NCBI GenBank assembly: GCA_944323115.1
Contig: CALURG010000079.1
Location: 83,468 to 147,467, forward strand
DNA from: Candidatus Gastranaerophilales bacterium
GTDB taxonomy: Bacteria > Cyanobacteriota > Vampirovibrionia > Gastranaerophilales > Gastranaerophilaceae
Direction: 5' to 3'
Length of the DNA stretch: 64,000 bases
Below the pieces are notes generated by a model. That model did not search any database, was not told the DNA's origin, and saw nothing but the letters and a program-made list of their open reading frames with translations. The position numbers and the translations under genes are program-made. Below are positions 8,247 to 16,481 of this stretch, in pieces. How positions within the stretch are numbered: the first letter of the stretch is position 1; every line of letters starts with the position of its first letter.

Positions 8247-11051
8247 ATGATTGATACTATGGAAATAAGCAAAAAAATAATAGAAAGATCAAAAATTGTA
8301 GCATCAAAAATAGATGATATTTCAATAAGAAAAAGAGTATATGCACTGAATTTGGCTGCAAATGTTGCTGCGGATTATATTACGGATCACGGACTTCAAA
8401 CAGATACAAATTTGAGTCTGTTTCGTATACCGTCTTTTGCAAAAAATATGGAGCTGGCCGATATATACATTAACGGTTTGAGACTTGATGTAAGGTTGAG
8501 TTTTGACGGGGAAACTTTTTGTATTCCGAAAACTCATGAAAAATATGACGCAAAGCCTTATGCATACGTGGTAGTTCAAATTGAAAAAGGTTTGCAAAAT
8601 GCAAATATTCTGGGTTTTGTTCCGGCATCGGAATTGGAAGAAGTAAAGTCAAATACGGAGTATTTGGGCTACAGCACATCCATTTTGAAACCGATGACTG
8701 ATTTAAGGGTTTTTCTTTCTACAATCGAGTTCAAACAGCCCGTATATTCCGCTTCTGAACATGAAAAAATAAAAGAACTTTGTGCTGCGTTTGCGGATGA
8801 TGAAATTTCAGAAAGTGAAAAAGTTTATTTCATAAAGCACGTAATAGCTTGTCCTGTATGTCGTGAGACATTCTGTGACACAAATGATTTTGACATAGTT
8901 TCTTCTCATGTGAAACATTACAATGAACTTTTAAATGACAGCACTCTCAGTGTTTTATCAGGAAACAGAAAAGAAATTGATGAAGCTTCTCTTGCAAGTA
9001 TGGGTGTTGTTGAAAATGCACAAGAAATCAACAACGAAAGTGAAGAAGATTCTATAATCCTGCCTATGGGTGCACCAAAACTTGAAGAAACACAATCCGA
9101 AACAAATGTTGTTGAAGACAATACTGAAGAAACACAAGATTTTGACAGTGAAACAAAACAAGAGGAGCAAAACACGGAAGAAAATACCGAAAAGCAAGAA
9201 GAACAAGACAAAGATAATGATGAAGATATAAATAATATAGAGGAAAATTTTGCAATAGAAGATTTGGAAGAATCGCTTTCACCGGAATTGTTTGAAGATG
9301 ATTCTGTTCAAAACAATGAAGAACAGCTTGAAGAATTGCAAGAGCCCGTACTTTCCGAAACATACGAGGATGTGCAAGATGAGCCGGCTGAACAAGATGA
9401 ACTTTCGCAAGATGTGCTCTCTGTTACAAATACAGAAGATGAACCCGAACTTTTAGAAATAGAAAATGATTCAGATACAACGGTCCTGGATGAATTTGAC
9501 CTTGATACTATTGAACAAGCCGGAGATTTGGAAAATTTTGAAGAACTTTCAGAAACAAAAGAAGAAACTGAAACAAATATACAAGAAAATGAAATTTCTG
9601 AAATCCCTTCACTTGACGAAGAGCCGCTTGCAGAAATATCCGGACTTGATGAAATTTCCGATATTGAAGAGGCAGACAACCTTCAAGAATTTGATGAATT
9701 GAAGGAGTTTGATATACAAGAAGATACAGACGAATTACAACCGGATTTTGCCGGCGAGAAGACGGAAGAATCACAGCAAATTGCATCTGTTGATGAAAAA
9801 ATAAATCAAGAAAACGATTCTGAGTTTAATGAAAATTTACAAGAAGAAACAACGAACGAAGATTTTACTGATGTTATACCGGAAGAAGTTGTTTCAAAAG
9901 CACAAGAGCCGGTAGAACTTGTTTACGATGATGACGATGATGATAAAGACGAATATGAAAATGCCGGCACCGTTGAAAACAATGAAATCCTTGCTGAACA
10001 AGGTGAAAACAAAGAGCAAGAAGAACATCAAGAAGTCTTTGATTCTGTAAATGATGTTCAACATGAAAAAACGGAAGAAACCGAGAAAGATATTTCTTTC
10101 GAAACAGAATCATTTGAAGATGATTTACACACAGACAATGAAGAAATGATAGAGCAGTCTGAAACAAAAACAGAGGCACAAGAACCCGAAAACGACTCTG
10201 ATATCCAGCAGCTTTTGGATGATGATTTGCTTGCATTGCTTTCAGATGACAGCAATCAGGATTCTGAAGAAGAAAATAGTACAGATTCAAATATTGAAAA
10301 CCCGTCGGAACACGTAGAAGAACCGTCATTTGAAGACGATATTTCAAATGAAAATCAGCAGGGAGATGAAACAATAGAATCTCTTTACAGCGATACAAAT
10401 ATTCCGGAAGCACAAGGAAATGACCCGGCACAATTTGAACTGGCACAAGAACCTGTATCTGCAAAAACGGTAAGTGCTACGAAAAAAATAGTTGCGGCAG
10501 CAGCTCTGTTTTTGATTCTTGCAGGCGGCAGTGCGATTTCATGGTATTTCAATCATGCAAAAACTGTTCAGGACAATTCTTTGCTTGATACAGGCAACTC
10601 TGACGGAGAATTTTTCGATACTCAAAAAAATGCAAATAACGAAGAAGCTCCCGCAGTTTCTCAAGATATAAACAAATCGATGACAAATTCATTCTCTGAC
10701 AAGCCTGCTGCCATTACGATTACAAAACTTTCTTGGCAGGTAAGCGAAAAACTTGCAGCAAACTCTTCTGTTAAGGAATATTTACAAACTGCGGGTAAAA
10801 ATATTCAGATGAATTTACAAAATGACCTTGCGAATTCAGCTGACATAAACTTCAACAATATAATAAAAGTATCTTTTGAAATTGCTCCGGACAATACAAT
10901 GAAAGGTATGCAAGTCTTGGAATCCAGCGGTTCCGACCAGGTTGACGAAATAGTATTAAGAAGTATTAAAAACACTTTAAAATACATAAGTGTGCCTAAG
11001 ATTAAAGACTTTAAATCCGATTACTTCTTAACTTTAATAATAAATTTTTAA
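8247..11051 (+). CDS. Transmembrane protein with ZAS anti-sigma zinc motif, long acidic linker and TonB-like C-terminus
   Basis: The protein has 934 residues. Residues 1-170 form a beta-rich domain I cannot name. At about 180-210, the sequence DDEISESEKVYFIKH precedes H198-x3-C202-x2-C205; this spacing and its surroundings match the zinc-binding anti-sigma (ZAS/zf-HC2) motif, and C210, H221 and H224 are further possible ligands. Residues 230-740 are an extremely Glu/Asp-rich low-complexity linker. One membrane span lies at 748-768, and 829-934 resembles a TonB C-terminal domain, with VSFEIAPDNTMKGMQVLESS followed by a DEIVLRSIKN helix. Expected topology is an acidic N-terminus inside and a TonB-like domain outside. 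AGAGGAT 8 nt before 8247 fixes the start. A sigma-70-like gene starts 62 nt downstream, suggesting a sigma/anti-sigma pair (inference). Confidence 0.75.
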   Translation: MIDTMEISKKIIERSKIVASKIDDISIRKRVYALNLAANVAADYITDHGLQTDTNLSLFRIPSFAKNMELADIYINGLRLDVRLSFDGETFCIPKTHEKYDAKPYAYVVVQIEKGLQNANILGFVPASELEEVKSNTEYLGYSTSILKPMTDLRVFLSTIEFKQPVYSASEHEKIKELCAAFADDEISESEKVYFIKHVIACPVCRETFCDTNDFDIVSSHVKHYNELLNDSTLSVLSGNRKEIDEASLASMGVVENAQEINNESEEDSIILPMGAPKLEETQSETNVVEDNTEETQDFDSETKQEEQNTEENTEKQEEQDKDNDEDINNIEENFAIEDLEESLSPELFEDDSVQNNEEQLEELQEPVLSETYEDVQDEPAEQDELSQDVLSVTNTEDEPELLEIENDSDTTVLDEFDLDTIEQAGDLENFEELSETKEETETNIQENEISEIPSLDEEPLAEISGLDEISDIEEADNLQEFDELKEFDIQEDTDELQPDFAGEKTEESQQIASVDEKINQENDSEFNENLQEETTNEDFTDVIPEEVVSKAQEPVELVYDDDDDDKDEYENAGTVENNEILAEQGENKEQEEHQEVFDSVNDVQHEKTEETEKDISFETESFEDDLHTDNEEMIEQSETKTEAQEPENDSDIQQLLDDDLLALLSDDSNQDSEEENSTDSNIENPSEHVEEPSFEDDISNENQQGDETIESLYSDTNIPEAQGNDPAQFELAQEPVSAKTVSATKKIVAAAALFLILAGGSAISWYFNHAKTVQDNSLLDTGNSDGEFFDTQKNANNEEAPAVSQDINKSMTNSFSDKPAAITITKLSWQVSEKLAANSSVKEYLQTAGKNIQMNLQNDLANSADINFNNIIKVSFEIAPDNTMKGMQVLESSGSDQVDEIVLRSIKNTLKYISVPKIKDFKSDYFLTLIINF

Positions 11052-11113
11052 TTCTGTGATATTATATAGTAAAATGTTTAGTAATTTTTAAATATCAAAA
11101 TTGGGTTGCAGAA

Positions 11114-11689
11114 TTGAATACACTACAAGAACAACGGGATTTTATAGAACAACTGGTAAAAACAAATAACAAATTCTTTGGAAACGAAGATCTTTTTGAA
11201 GATTTTTGTTCTGAGACTTACAAACGTTCACACACTCTTCTTGAAAGTATGAACGTGAATGCGATAGAAGCATATCTTGCAAAGGTCGCAAATACTGCTA
11301 TCTTGACGGTGTTGAAAGAAAACGGCAGAGTCAGAAGAAGAGAAAACAAATATATCAGCACAAAAGAGGTTCTTGTCAGCCCTATACCGGCTAAAGAAAC
11401 AGAACAGACAAACGATTTTGTCGATGCTTCTTGTGTATATGACATTGAAGACCCGAGAGATTCTTTTGAAGAAAAAATTGTTCGAAAAGATCTTTTGCAA
11501 AAAATAGTTGATATTGTGCTTGTTTCACAAAAAAATGATCCTTCAAAAGAGTTTCTGAAACTGTTTTATCTTAGATATGTAAAAGAACTTAAGCAAAAAG
11601 ATATTGCAAAAGAAATAAATATTTCACAATCGGAAGTAAGCAAGAGACTTGTTGAACTTGCACAGATTGTAAAAACTCATTTTGTCTAA
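11114..11689 (+). CDS. Sigma-70-like (ECF-size) RNA polymerase sigma factor
   Basis: The 191-residue size fits an ECF-type sigma factor. The N-terminal half (about residues 20-75) has the helical pattern of region 2. Residues 145-190, with LKLFYLRYVKELKQKDIA and then INISQSEVSKRLVELAQ, form a clear region 4 helix-turn-helix. A linker rich in charged residues separates them. The predicted start is TTG at 11114 without a good Shine-Dalgarno sequence, so the first residues are uncertain. It follows the ZAS/TonB-like membrane protein by 62 nt and is probably its target (inference). The 11-mer TGTTTAGTAAT lies 29 nt upstream. It converges on recJ. Confidence 0.7.
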   Translation: MNTLQEQRDFIEQLVKTNNKFFGNEDLFEDFCSETYKRSHTLLESMNVNAIEAYLAKVANTAILTVLKENGRVRRRENKYISTKEVLVSPIPAKETEQTNDFVDASCVYDIEDPRDSFEEKIVRKDLLQKIVDIVLVSQKNDPSKEFLKLFYLRYVKELKQKDIAKEINISQSEVSKRLVELAQIVKTHFV

Positions 11690-11813
11690 ATTCAATGTTT
11701 TTTGTTAATTCAGTGAACTGCTTATTTCATATATTCAACTGATTTCGGCTGTGTATTAAAATACGGACGTTTCGTCATAGACTGTTGGTTACAAAGAATA
11801 TGTCTGTACACAG

Positions 11814-14198
11814 TTAAAATATTTCTTCAAGCGGCATTGTACAAAGGGTTTTTCGATAATCATATATTTTTTTAAGTTCTTCTTCCAATTCCTCATACAA
11901 TTCAGAATTTTTTACCGCAGAAAATTCTATGGAATGATTGAATTTTATTTTGTAATGTTTTGCATTTTTCTCAACAATCTCAATCATATTGATAGAATCA
12001 AGCATATCTATACACAACTCGGCAACTTCATCAGTAATTGACAAAAAGTCTGAAATATCAGAAAGAAACAGTTCGCCGTTTTTGTTTGAACACACATATT
12101 TGAGCATTCCGGAAATATTTTTTATCAAATCCTGTGCATCAATATTTTTATTGTTGTAGTTCATAAAATGCAAGGTTTTTGCTCCTGTTTTTTGAAGCAG
12201 TTCGTTCATGATATTTTCGCTCGCCGGATAATCAAAAAACATAATCTGCGGACATTCGGAAATATTTTTACGGCTTCTTGTCTTTTCAAAAATAACAGGA
12301 TATTCTTTCAATGATTCAAGGATGTTCTTTTTCTGAACAAACACCTGTGTCGGCACTTTTGTGGACATCAAATAGTCATTAATCTGGTTTAGGATATTTG
12401 TTTTCTTCCTGTGATCATAAAGTTTGACTTGAGTATTTTGTTCTTGCTGCAAAAATTCCGAATGTACATCCTGCAAATCAAGCTGGATTGACGAAACATT
12501 ATTAAAAACATTGAGTTTCGGAGAAAAAACAACATCAAACTCTTTTCCTTCAGGAATATTGAAACTGTTGTGATTCCAAAATACACACTCAAAAGGCTTT
12601 CCGTCTTTGTTCTCACAAAAAATCTTAAGATGGTTGTTGTTTGAACCGATAACTTTGTAATTTCGCAAAATCAAATTTTTTGTCATAAAAATCGGAGATT
12701 TGTTGCCTTCACCAAGCGGCTCCAGCTTTTTTATGTCATCAAGCAGGTTCAAATCAATGTCATTTGTATCAATTTCAATATCAATAAACAAAGAGGGTTT
12801 TAATTCTCTGCCTTCCAGCTGTATTTTTACGGAGTTGTTTAAACATTCTTTTACTGTCTCAAATTTTGACTTTGCAGGGTCAAAAACAAGTCCGGCCGCC
12901 TGTGCGTGCCCGCCAAAATATTCCAGAATGGATTCATTTTGGGCAATTGCATTTCTCAAATGCACTTCATGGATACTTCTTGCGGAACATCTGACAAAGC
13001 CTGTATTTTCGTCTTTTGTCATTAAAAACACGGGTTTGTAAAAAGTTTCAACAAGCTTTGACGCAACAATGCCAATTATACCGATATGCCAGTCAGGATT
13101 GTACAAAATGATACTTTCTTGTGCCGGCTCATTTTGAAGCATTTCCAATGCTTCGTTGTATATTTTGTCACACAAATCCTGGCGTATACGATTAAAATTG
13201 TTGAGTTCCTGAGCACAAACATCTATTTCCGATTTGTTGTCAGAAATAAGCAGTTTCACGGCACTATCCACTGTGTCCAGCCTGCCTGCGGCGTTTATTC
13301 TGGGTGCAACACCAAACGCTATATTTTCGGAGGTTATTCCGTTTTTGATATCATAACCGCTTATTTCAAGAAGTTTTGACAAGCCGTAGTGTTTTCCGCT
13401 TTCTATCAATTTCAGCCCTGCATACACAAGAGCCCTATTTTCATAAAACAAAGGAACAACATCAGCTATTGTGCCGACAGCGACATAGGGCAAAAGTTCG
13501 TTTGCAAAATCATAATCTTTTTTCTCTTCAAGAAGAGCACATGCCAGCTTGAAAGCCACACCTACACCGGCAAGCTGATTTAACGCTTCTAGTTCTTCCA
13601 CATTTAATGTTTTTTCCAGTGCATTAAATGCTTTTGGGTTCAAAATTGCAAAAGCTTCAGGCAAAATTTCCGGTGCTTCGTGGTGGTCAGTTATGATAAC
13701 ATCGACTTTGAAGCCTTTTGCAAAATTTACCTGTTCAACATCGCTTACTCCGCAATCTACAGTGATAATAAGTTTTGCTTTGTGTTTTGAAATCAGTTTT
13801 ACAAGAGCTTTTGTGTTCAGTCCGTGATTTTCTGTTTCTCTGTTCGGGATATAAAACTCTGCATTTGCTCCCAAATGTTTGAGCGTTTTGTATAAAAGAG
13901 AGGTTGATGTAACTCCGTCAGCATCAAAATCACCGTAAACAATAATTTTTTCTTGATTTTCAACAGCCTCAAATATACGGGAAACAGATTTTTTCATATC
14001 GGTAAAAACAAAAGGAGAAATGATTTTTGTTTTTTGAGGATTCAAAAAATTTTCAATTTTTGAAACAGTGTCAATACCACGCTGCAAAAGAAGTTCTGCC
14101 AACACAGCACTTCCTGCGGCTTTTTTTATGTCGTCGGATATTTCTTTTTTTTCTTTCAGTTTCCAGATTTTGTTCATAATAAATCTTTGACTCATCAT
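11814..14198 (-). CDS. recJ: Single-stranded-DNA-specific 5'-3' exonuclease RecJ
   Basis: RecJ degrades single-stranded DNA 5' to 3' during recombination and mismatch repair, using Mn/Mg. The DHH-domain motifs are clear: DFDADG at 90-95, VDCG at 147-150, and TDHHE starting at 170. The DHHA1 motif GGHAQAAG is near residue 431. An OB-fold region follows, and a C-terminal extension takes the protein to 794 residues, similar to the long Bacillus-type RecJ and longer than the E. coli form. GAGCAGGT precedes the two tandem ATG codons. It is the only gene of its transcription unit visible here; the small WYD-motif gene lies upstream on the same strand. Confidence 0.95.
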   Translation of the reverse strand: MMSQRFIMNKIWKLKEKKEISDDIKKAAGSAVLAELLLQRGIDTVSKIENFLNPQKTKIISPFVFTDMKKSVSRIFEAVENQEKIIVYGDFDADGVTSTSLLYKTLKHLGANAEFYIPNRETENHGLNTKALVKLISKHKAKLIITVDCGVSDVEQVNFAKGFKVDVIITDHHEAPEILPEAFAILNPKAFNALEKTLNVEELEALNQLAGVGVAFKLACALLEEKKDYDFANELLPYVAVGTIADVVPLFYENRALVYAGLKLIESGKHYGLSKLLEISGYDIKNGITSENIAFGVAPRINAAGRLDTVDSAVKLLISDNKSEIDVCAQELNNFNRIRQDLCDKIYNEALEMLQNEPAQESIILYNPDWHIGIIGIVASKLVETFYKPVFLMTKDENTGFVRCSARSIHEVHLRNAIAQNESILEYFGGHAQAAGLVFDPAKSKFETVKECLNNSVKIQLEGRELKPSLFIDIEIDTNDIDLNLLDDIKKLEPLGEGNKSPIFMTKNLILRNYKVIGSNNNHLKIFCENKDGKPFECVFWNHNSFNIPEGKEFDVVFSPKLNVFNNVSSIQLDLQDVHSEFLQQEQNTQVKLYDHRKKTNILNQINDYLMSTKVPTQVFVQKKNILESLKEYPVIFEKTRSRKNISECPQIMFFDYPASENIMNELLQKTGAKTLHFMNYNNKNIDAQDLIKNISGMLKYVCSNKNGELFLSDISDFLSITDEVAELCIDMLDSINMIEIVEKNAKHYKIKFNHSIEFSAVKNSELYEELEEELKKIYDYRKTLCTMPLEEIF

Positions 14199-14263
14199 TA
14201 CCTGCTCTGCCGTTTTTCAGCACAACAGACAATCAGTCTTACATCGGCTGTTTATCAAAAAAA

Positions 14264-14647
14264 TTAAAGTTCTTCTTCTGCTTCTTCTTCGTCTTTGTCT
14301 TCTTTAATTTTGTCAACAACCATTTTTGCTATTTCTTTTGCAACAGCTTTTTGAATAGGTTCAGGGCTGTTTTCGAGCATATTTATTGCTGTTCTCACAG
14401 TAGTATCAAGATCATACCATCTGTTGTTGCCTCTTTCAACAAGACCGTCTTCTACGGCTGTAAGCATATCTTCCACACCTGTAAAAGTGCTTTCCGAAAT
14501 ATTGTGTTCAATCAAAATTTTGATTAAATTCAAAGCAACTTTTATCTGAGTTTCATCATCAGAATTTTCAAGAGTATGCATTGTTTTTGACAACAACGGG
14601 TCTTTGTCATACCACCTGCGGTAATTTGAACTGTATTCTTCTTTCAT
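14264..14647 (-). CDS. Small protein with duplicated WYD-motif helical unit
   Basis: This 127-residue cytoplasmic protein shows an internal duplication: residues 10-47 (RRWYDKDPLL ... TLENS ... LIKILIE) and 75-112 (NRWYDLDTTV ... MLENS ... IAKMVVD) align with W12-Y13-D14 matching W77-Y78-D79 and LENS matching LENS. The tail is almost entirely Glu/Asp. I know no function for it. I chose the ATG at 14647 because AAAGGAGAGAGG precedes it; the longer version would include that site as coding sequence. It sits between recJ and fixX on the same strand. Confidence 0.75.
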   Translation of the reverse strand: MKEEYSSNYRRWYDKDPLLSKTMHTLENSDDETQIKVALNLIKILIEHNISESTFTGVEDMLTAVEDGLVERGNNRWYDLDTTVRTAINMLENSPEPIQKAVAKEIAKMVVDKIKEDKDEEEAEEEL

Positions 14648-14696
14648 ACCTCTCTCCTTTATTTTCTGTTTCAAAATGCAGTAAATAATTTATTTT

Positions 14697-14984
14697 TTAC
14701 GATTTTTTATATACCACGCCTTTTCCGCTTTTCGGATAAGTCCACTGTATGTGTTTACAAACTACTTTGCAGGCACCGCACTCCAAACATTTTTCATAAC
14801 TTACGGCAAGTTTTTTTTCATTTTCATTGTAGCTGTATACATTTGCCGGACAAACTATTGTACAGGTTTTTTCAATACATTGCAAGCATTTTGATTCATC
14901 CGGATTCAGATGACATTTTGAGTCTGTGTTGTATTTTAATTTATATAATTTGTCTTCTATTTTTTCTGACATATTTTCTTCCAT
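14697..14984 (-). CDS. fixX: FixX-like ferredoxin
   Basis: A 95-residue ferredoxin-like protein of the FixX family, which passes electrons with FixC between electron-transferring flavoprotein and quinone. The C-terminal motif CLECGACKVVC followed by IQWTYPKSGKGVVY is the FixX signature and holds an iron-sulfur cluster; a second cysteine set (CLQCIEKTCTIVC) lies at about 33-45. An alternative ATG at 14972 has GGAAGA close upstream and may be the true start. The gene ends 12 nt before the usual spacing to nothing else on this strand and follows fixC by 18 nt, so the two are one operon. FixA and FixB are not in the window. Confidence 0.88.
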   Translation of the reverse strand: MEENMSEKIEDKLYKLKYNTDSKCHLNPDESKCLQCIEKTCTIVCPANVYSYNENEKKLAVSYEKCLECGACKVVCKHIQWTYPKSGKGVVYKKS

Positions 14985-15001
14985 AAGTTATGTTCCGTGT
15001 T

Positions 15002-16318
15002 TTATTTAAGTATTCCTAAAATAAGTTTTATACCTGCCGTCATATCCAAAAACAATTCCGACAAACTTCTTTTTCTAAAGAAATTTTTTGCAAAATTTTG
15101 AAATTTTGATTTCTTTTCCAAACCGTCAGCACAGGTAAAAATTCCAAAAAATTCGTTTATCTTTTCAGGATAATACCCCATAAAAGATGAAGAACGCTTT
15201 GTCAATATTTTTACAACATCTTTGTAGGTCTTCAAATCTTTTAAAATAAAACTGTTTAACAGTTTTTTCTTGTATAAACAAAGCATATTTGCCGAAAAAT
15301 CATTTTCCTCAAAAGCGGCCAATGCTGTTTCTCCGGCCATTTTACCGCTAATCATGGCAAAATTTGTACCCTCAAAGTGTACATTGTTTACGAGCATTGC
15401 CGCATCACCGACAACCATTGCCCCGTCAGTATAAAGTACCGGAAGACAGTTGTATCCCCCTTCCGGAATCATATGAGCGGAATATTCAAGAAGCTCTCCG
15501 CCTTCAATCAAATCTGAAACAAAAGGATGAGACTTTAATTTTTCCAAAAGCTCGTAAGGTTTGATTTTTTTTGTTTTTAAATCTTCAAGAGAAACCCCAA
15601 GCCCTACAGCAATAGAATCTTTGTTTGTATAAATAAACCCCAGTCCGAACATGCCGGAGAAAGGCCCGCCGACAAGTTCTACTGCCGCACCCTCCTGATT
15701 TTTTAAGGACAGTCTTTGTTCAATAATCTCGGGTTTAAGTTTTATAACTTCTTTAACGCCGAGAACAACGTTTTTTGGTTTTATATCATCTCTCAAATTC
15801 AACTGCTTTGCCAAAAGTGAATTTACGCCGTCTGCAATAATTACAATATCGGCAAAATAATCTTCAATGTCCGTTCTTATTCCGACAACTTTTCCTTTTT
15901 CAAGGATTAATTCTCTGACAAGCGTTTCAGGAGCATAATACACTCCTTCTTTTTTTGCCTGTTCAACACACCATTTGTCCCAATTTGCTCTGATTGCAAC
16001 AAAAGCATTTTTTTCATTCTGCGGGTTTTCATAAGTTATTTGCGTTGTCGAATCATCCTTTGACAAAAGTACGTACGTATGTTTTTTTACAAATCTTTCT
16101 ATAGGTGCCTCTTCTTCAAAATTCGGAAAAATTTCTTTTGCCGCATGAGAGTAAATTATTCCGCCATACATATTTTTTGAACCGGCAAAAGTTCCTCTCT
16201 CAACAAGAACAACTTTTTTCCCTCCCCGTGCAACAGTAACAGCCGCACTGACACCGGCCGGGCCTGCTCCGACAACTATAACATCAACTTTATTGTTTTT
16301 GGAAACTTCTTCCTGCAT
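15002..16318 (-). CDS. fixC: FixC-like flavoprotein:quinone oxidoreductase
   Basis: FAD-dependent oxidoreductase of the FixC/ETF-quinone-oxidoreductase family. The Rossmann motif GAGPAG is at residues 17-22, followed by VVLVERG with the acidic FAD-binding end, and the second FAD motif VGDAAMLVN occurs in the C-terminal half. Length is 438 residues, normal for FixC. ATG at 16318 has GGGGAG 6 nt upstream; a TTG 12 nt earlier is less likely. It is the first gene of fixC-fixX. In nitrogen fixers FixABCX bifurcates electrons from NADH to quinone and ferredoxin. Here the role is probably in anaerobic redox balance (inference), and the ETF subunits must be encoded elsewhere. Confidence 0.9.
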   Translation of the reverse strand: MQEEVSKNNKVDVIVVGAGPAGVSAAVTVARGGKKVVLVERGTFAGSKNMYGGIIYSHAAKEIFPNFEEEAPIERFVKKHTYVLLSKDDSTTQITYENPQNEKNAFVAIRANWDKWCVEQAKKEGVYYAPETLVRELILEKGKVVGIRTDIEDYFADIVIIADGVNSLLAKQLNLRDDIKPKNVVLGVKEVIKLKPEIIEQRLSLKNQEGAAVELVGGPFSGMFGLGFIYTNKDSIAVGLGVSLEDLKTKKIKPYELLEKLKSHPFVSDLIEGGELLEYSAHMIPEGGYNCLPVLYTDGAMVVGDAAMLVNNVHFEGTNFAMISGKMAGETALAAFEENDFSANMLCLYKKKLLNSFILKDLKTYKDVVKILTKRSSSFMGYYPEKINEFFGIFTCADGLEKKSKFQNFAKNFFRKRSLSELFLDMTAGIKLILGILK

Positions 16319-16419
16319 AAAACTCCCCAAATTTTACCAATGAAACAATTATACTATCAAACTTCATTTTGCCGCAATAAACTGTTCGACGATATTTTTG
16401 TATTTTTTGTTAATTTACA

Positions 16420-16431
16420 TTTGTATACAAA
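16420..16431. promoter_or_regulatory. Perfect 12-bp palindrome in divergent intergenic region
   Basis: TTTGTATACAAA is a perfect palindrome lying between the divergent fixC and DHH phosphoesterase genes. It could be an operator for a dimeric repressor, but no regulator can be assigned. Confidence 0.3.
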
Positions 16432-16481
16432 CCAACAAAATATTTTTTTTACGGATTTATTATCTGTAGGAAAATATTTTT

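Noticed and set aside
8918..10464. Long minus-strand open frames, some extremely Ser-rich, opposite the acidic linker
   Set aside because: GAA/GAT codons read backwards as TTC/ATC and TCA/TCT give artificial open frames. They lack ribosome sites and lie wholly inside the 934-residue gene.
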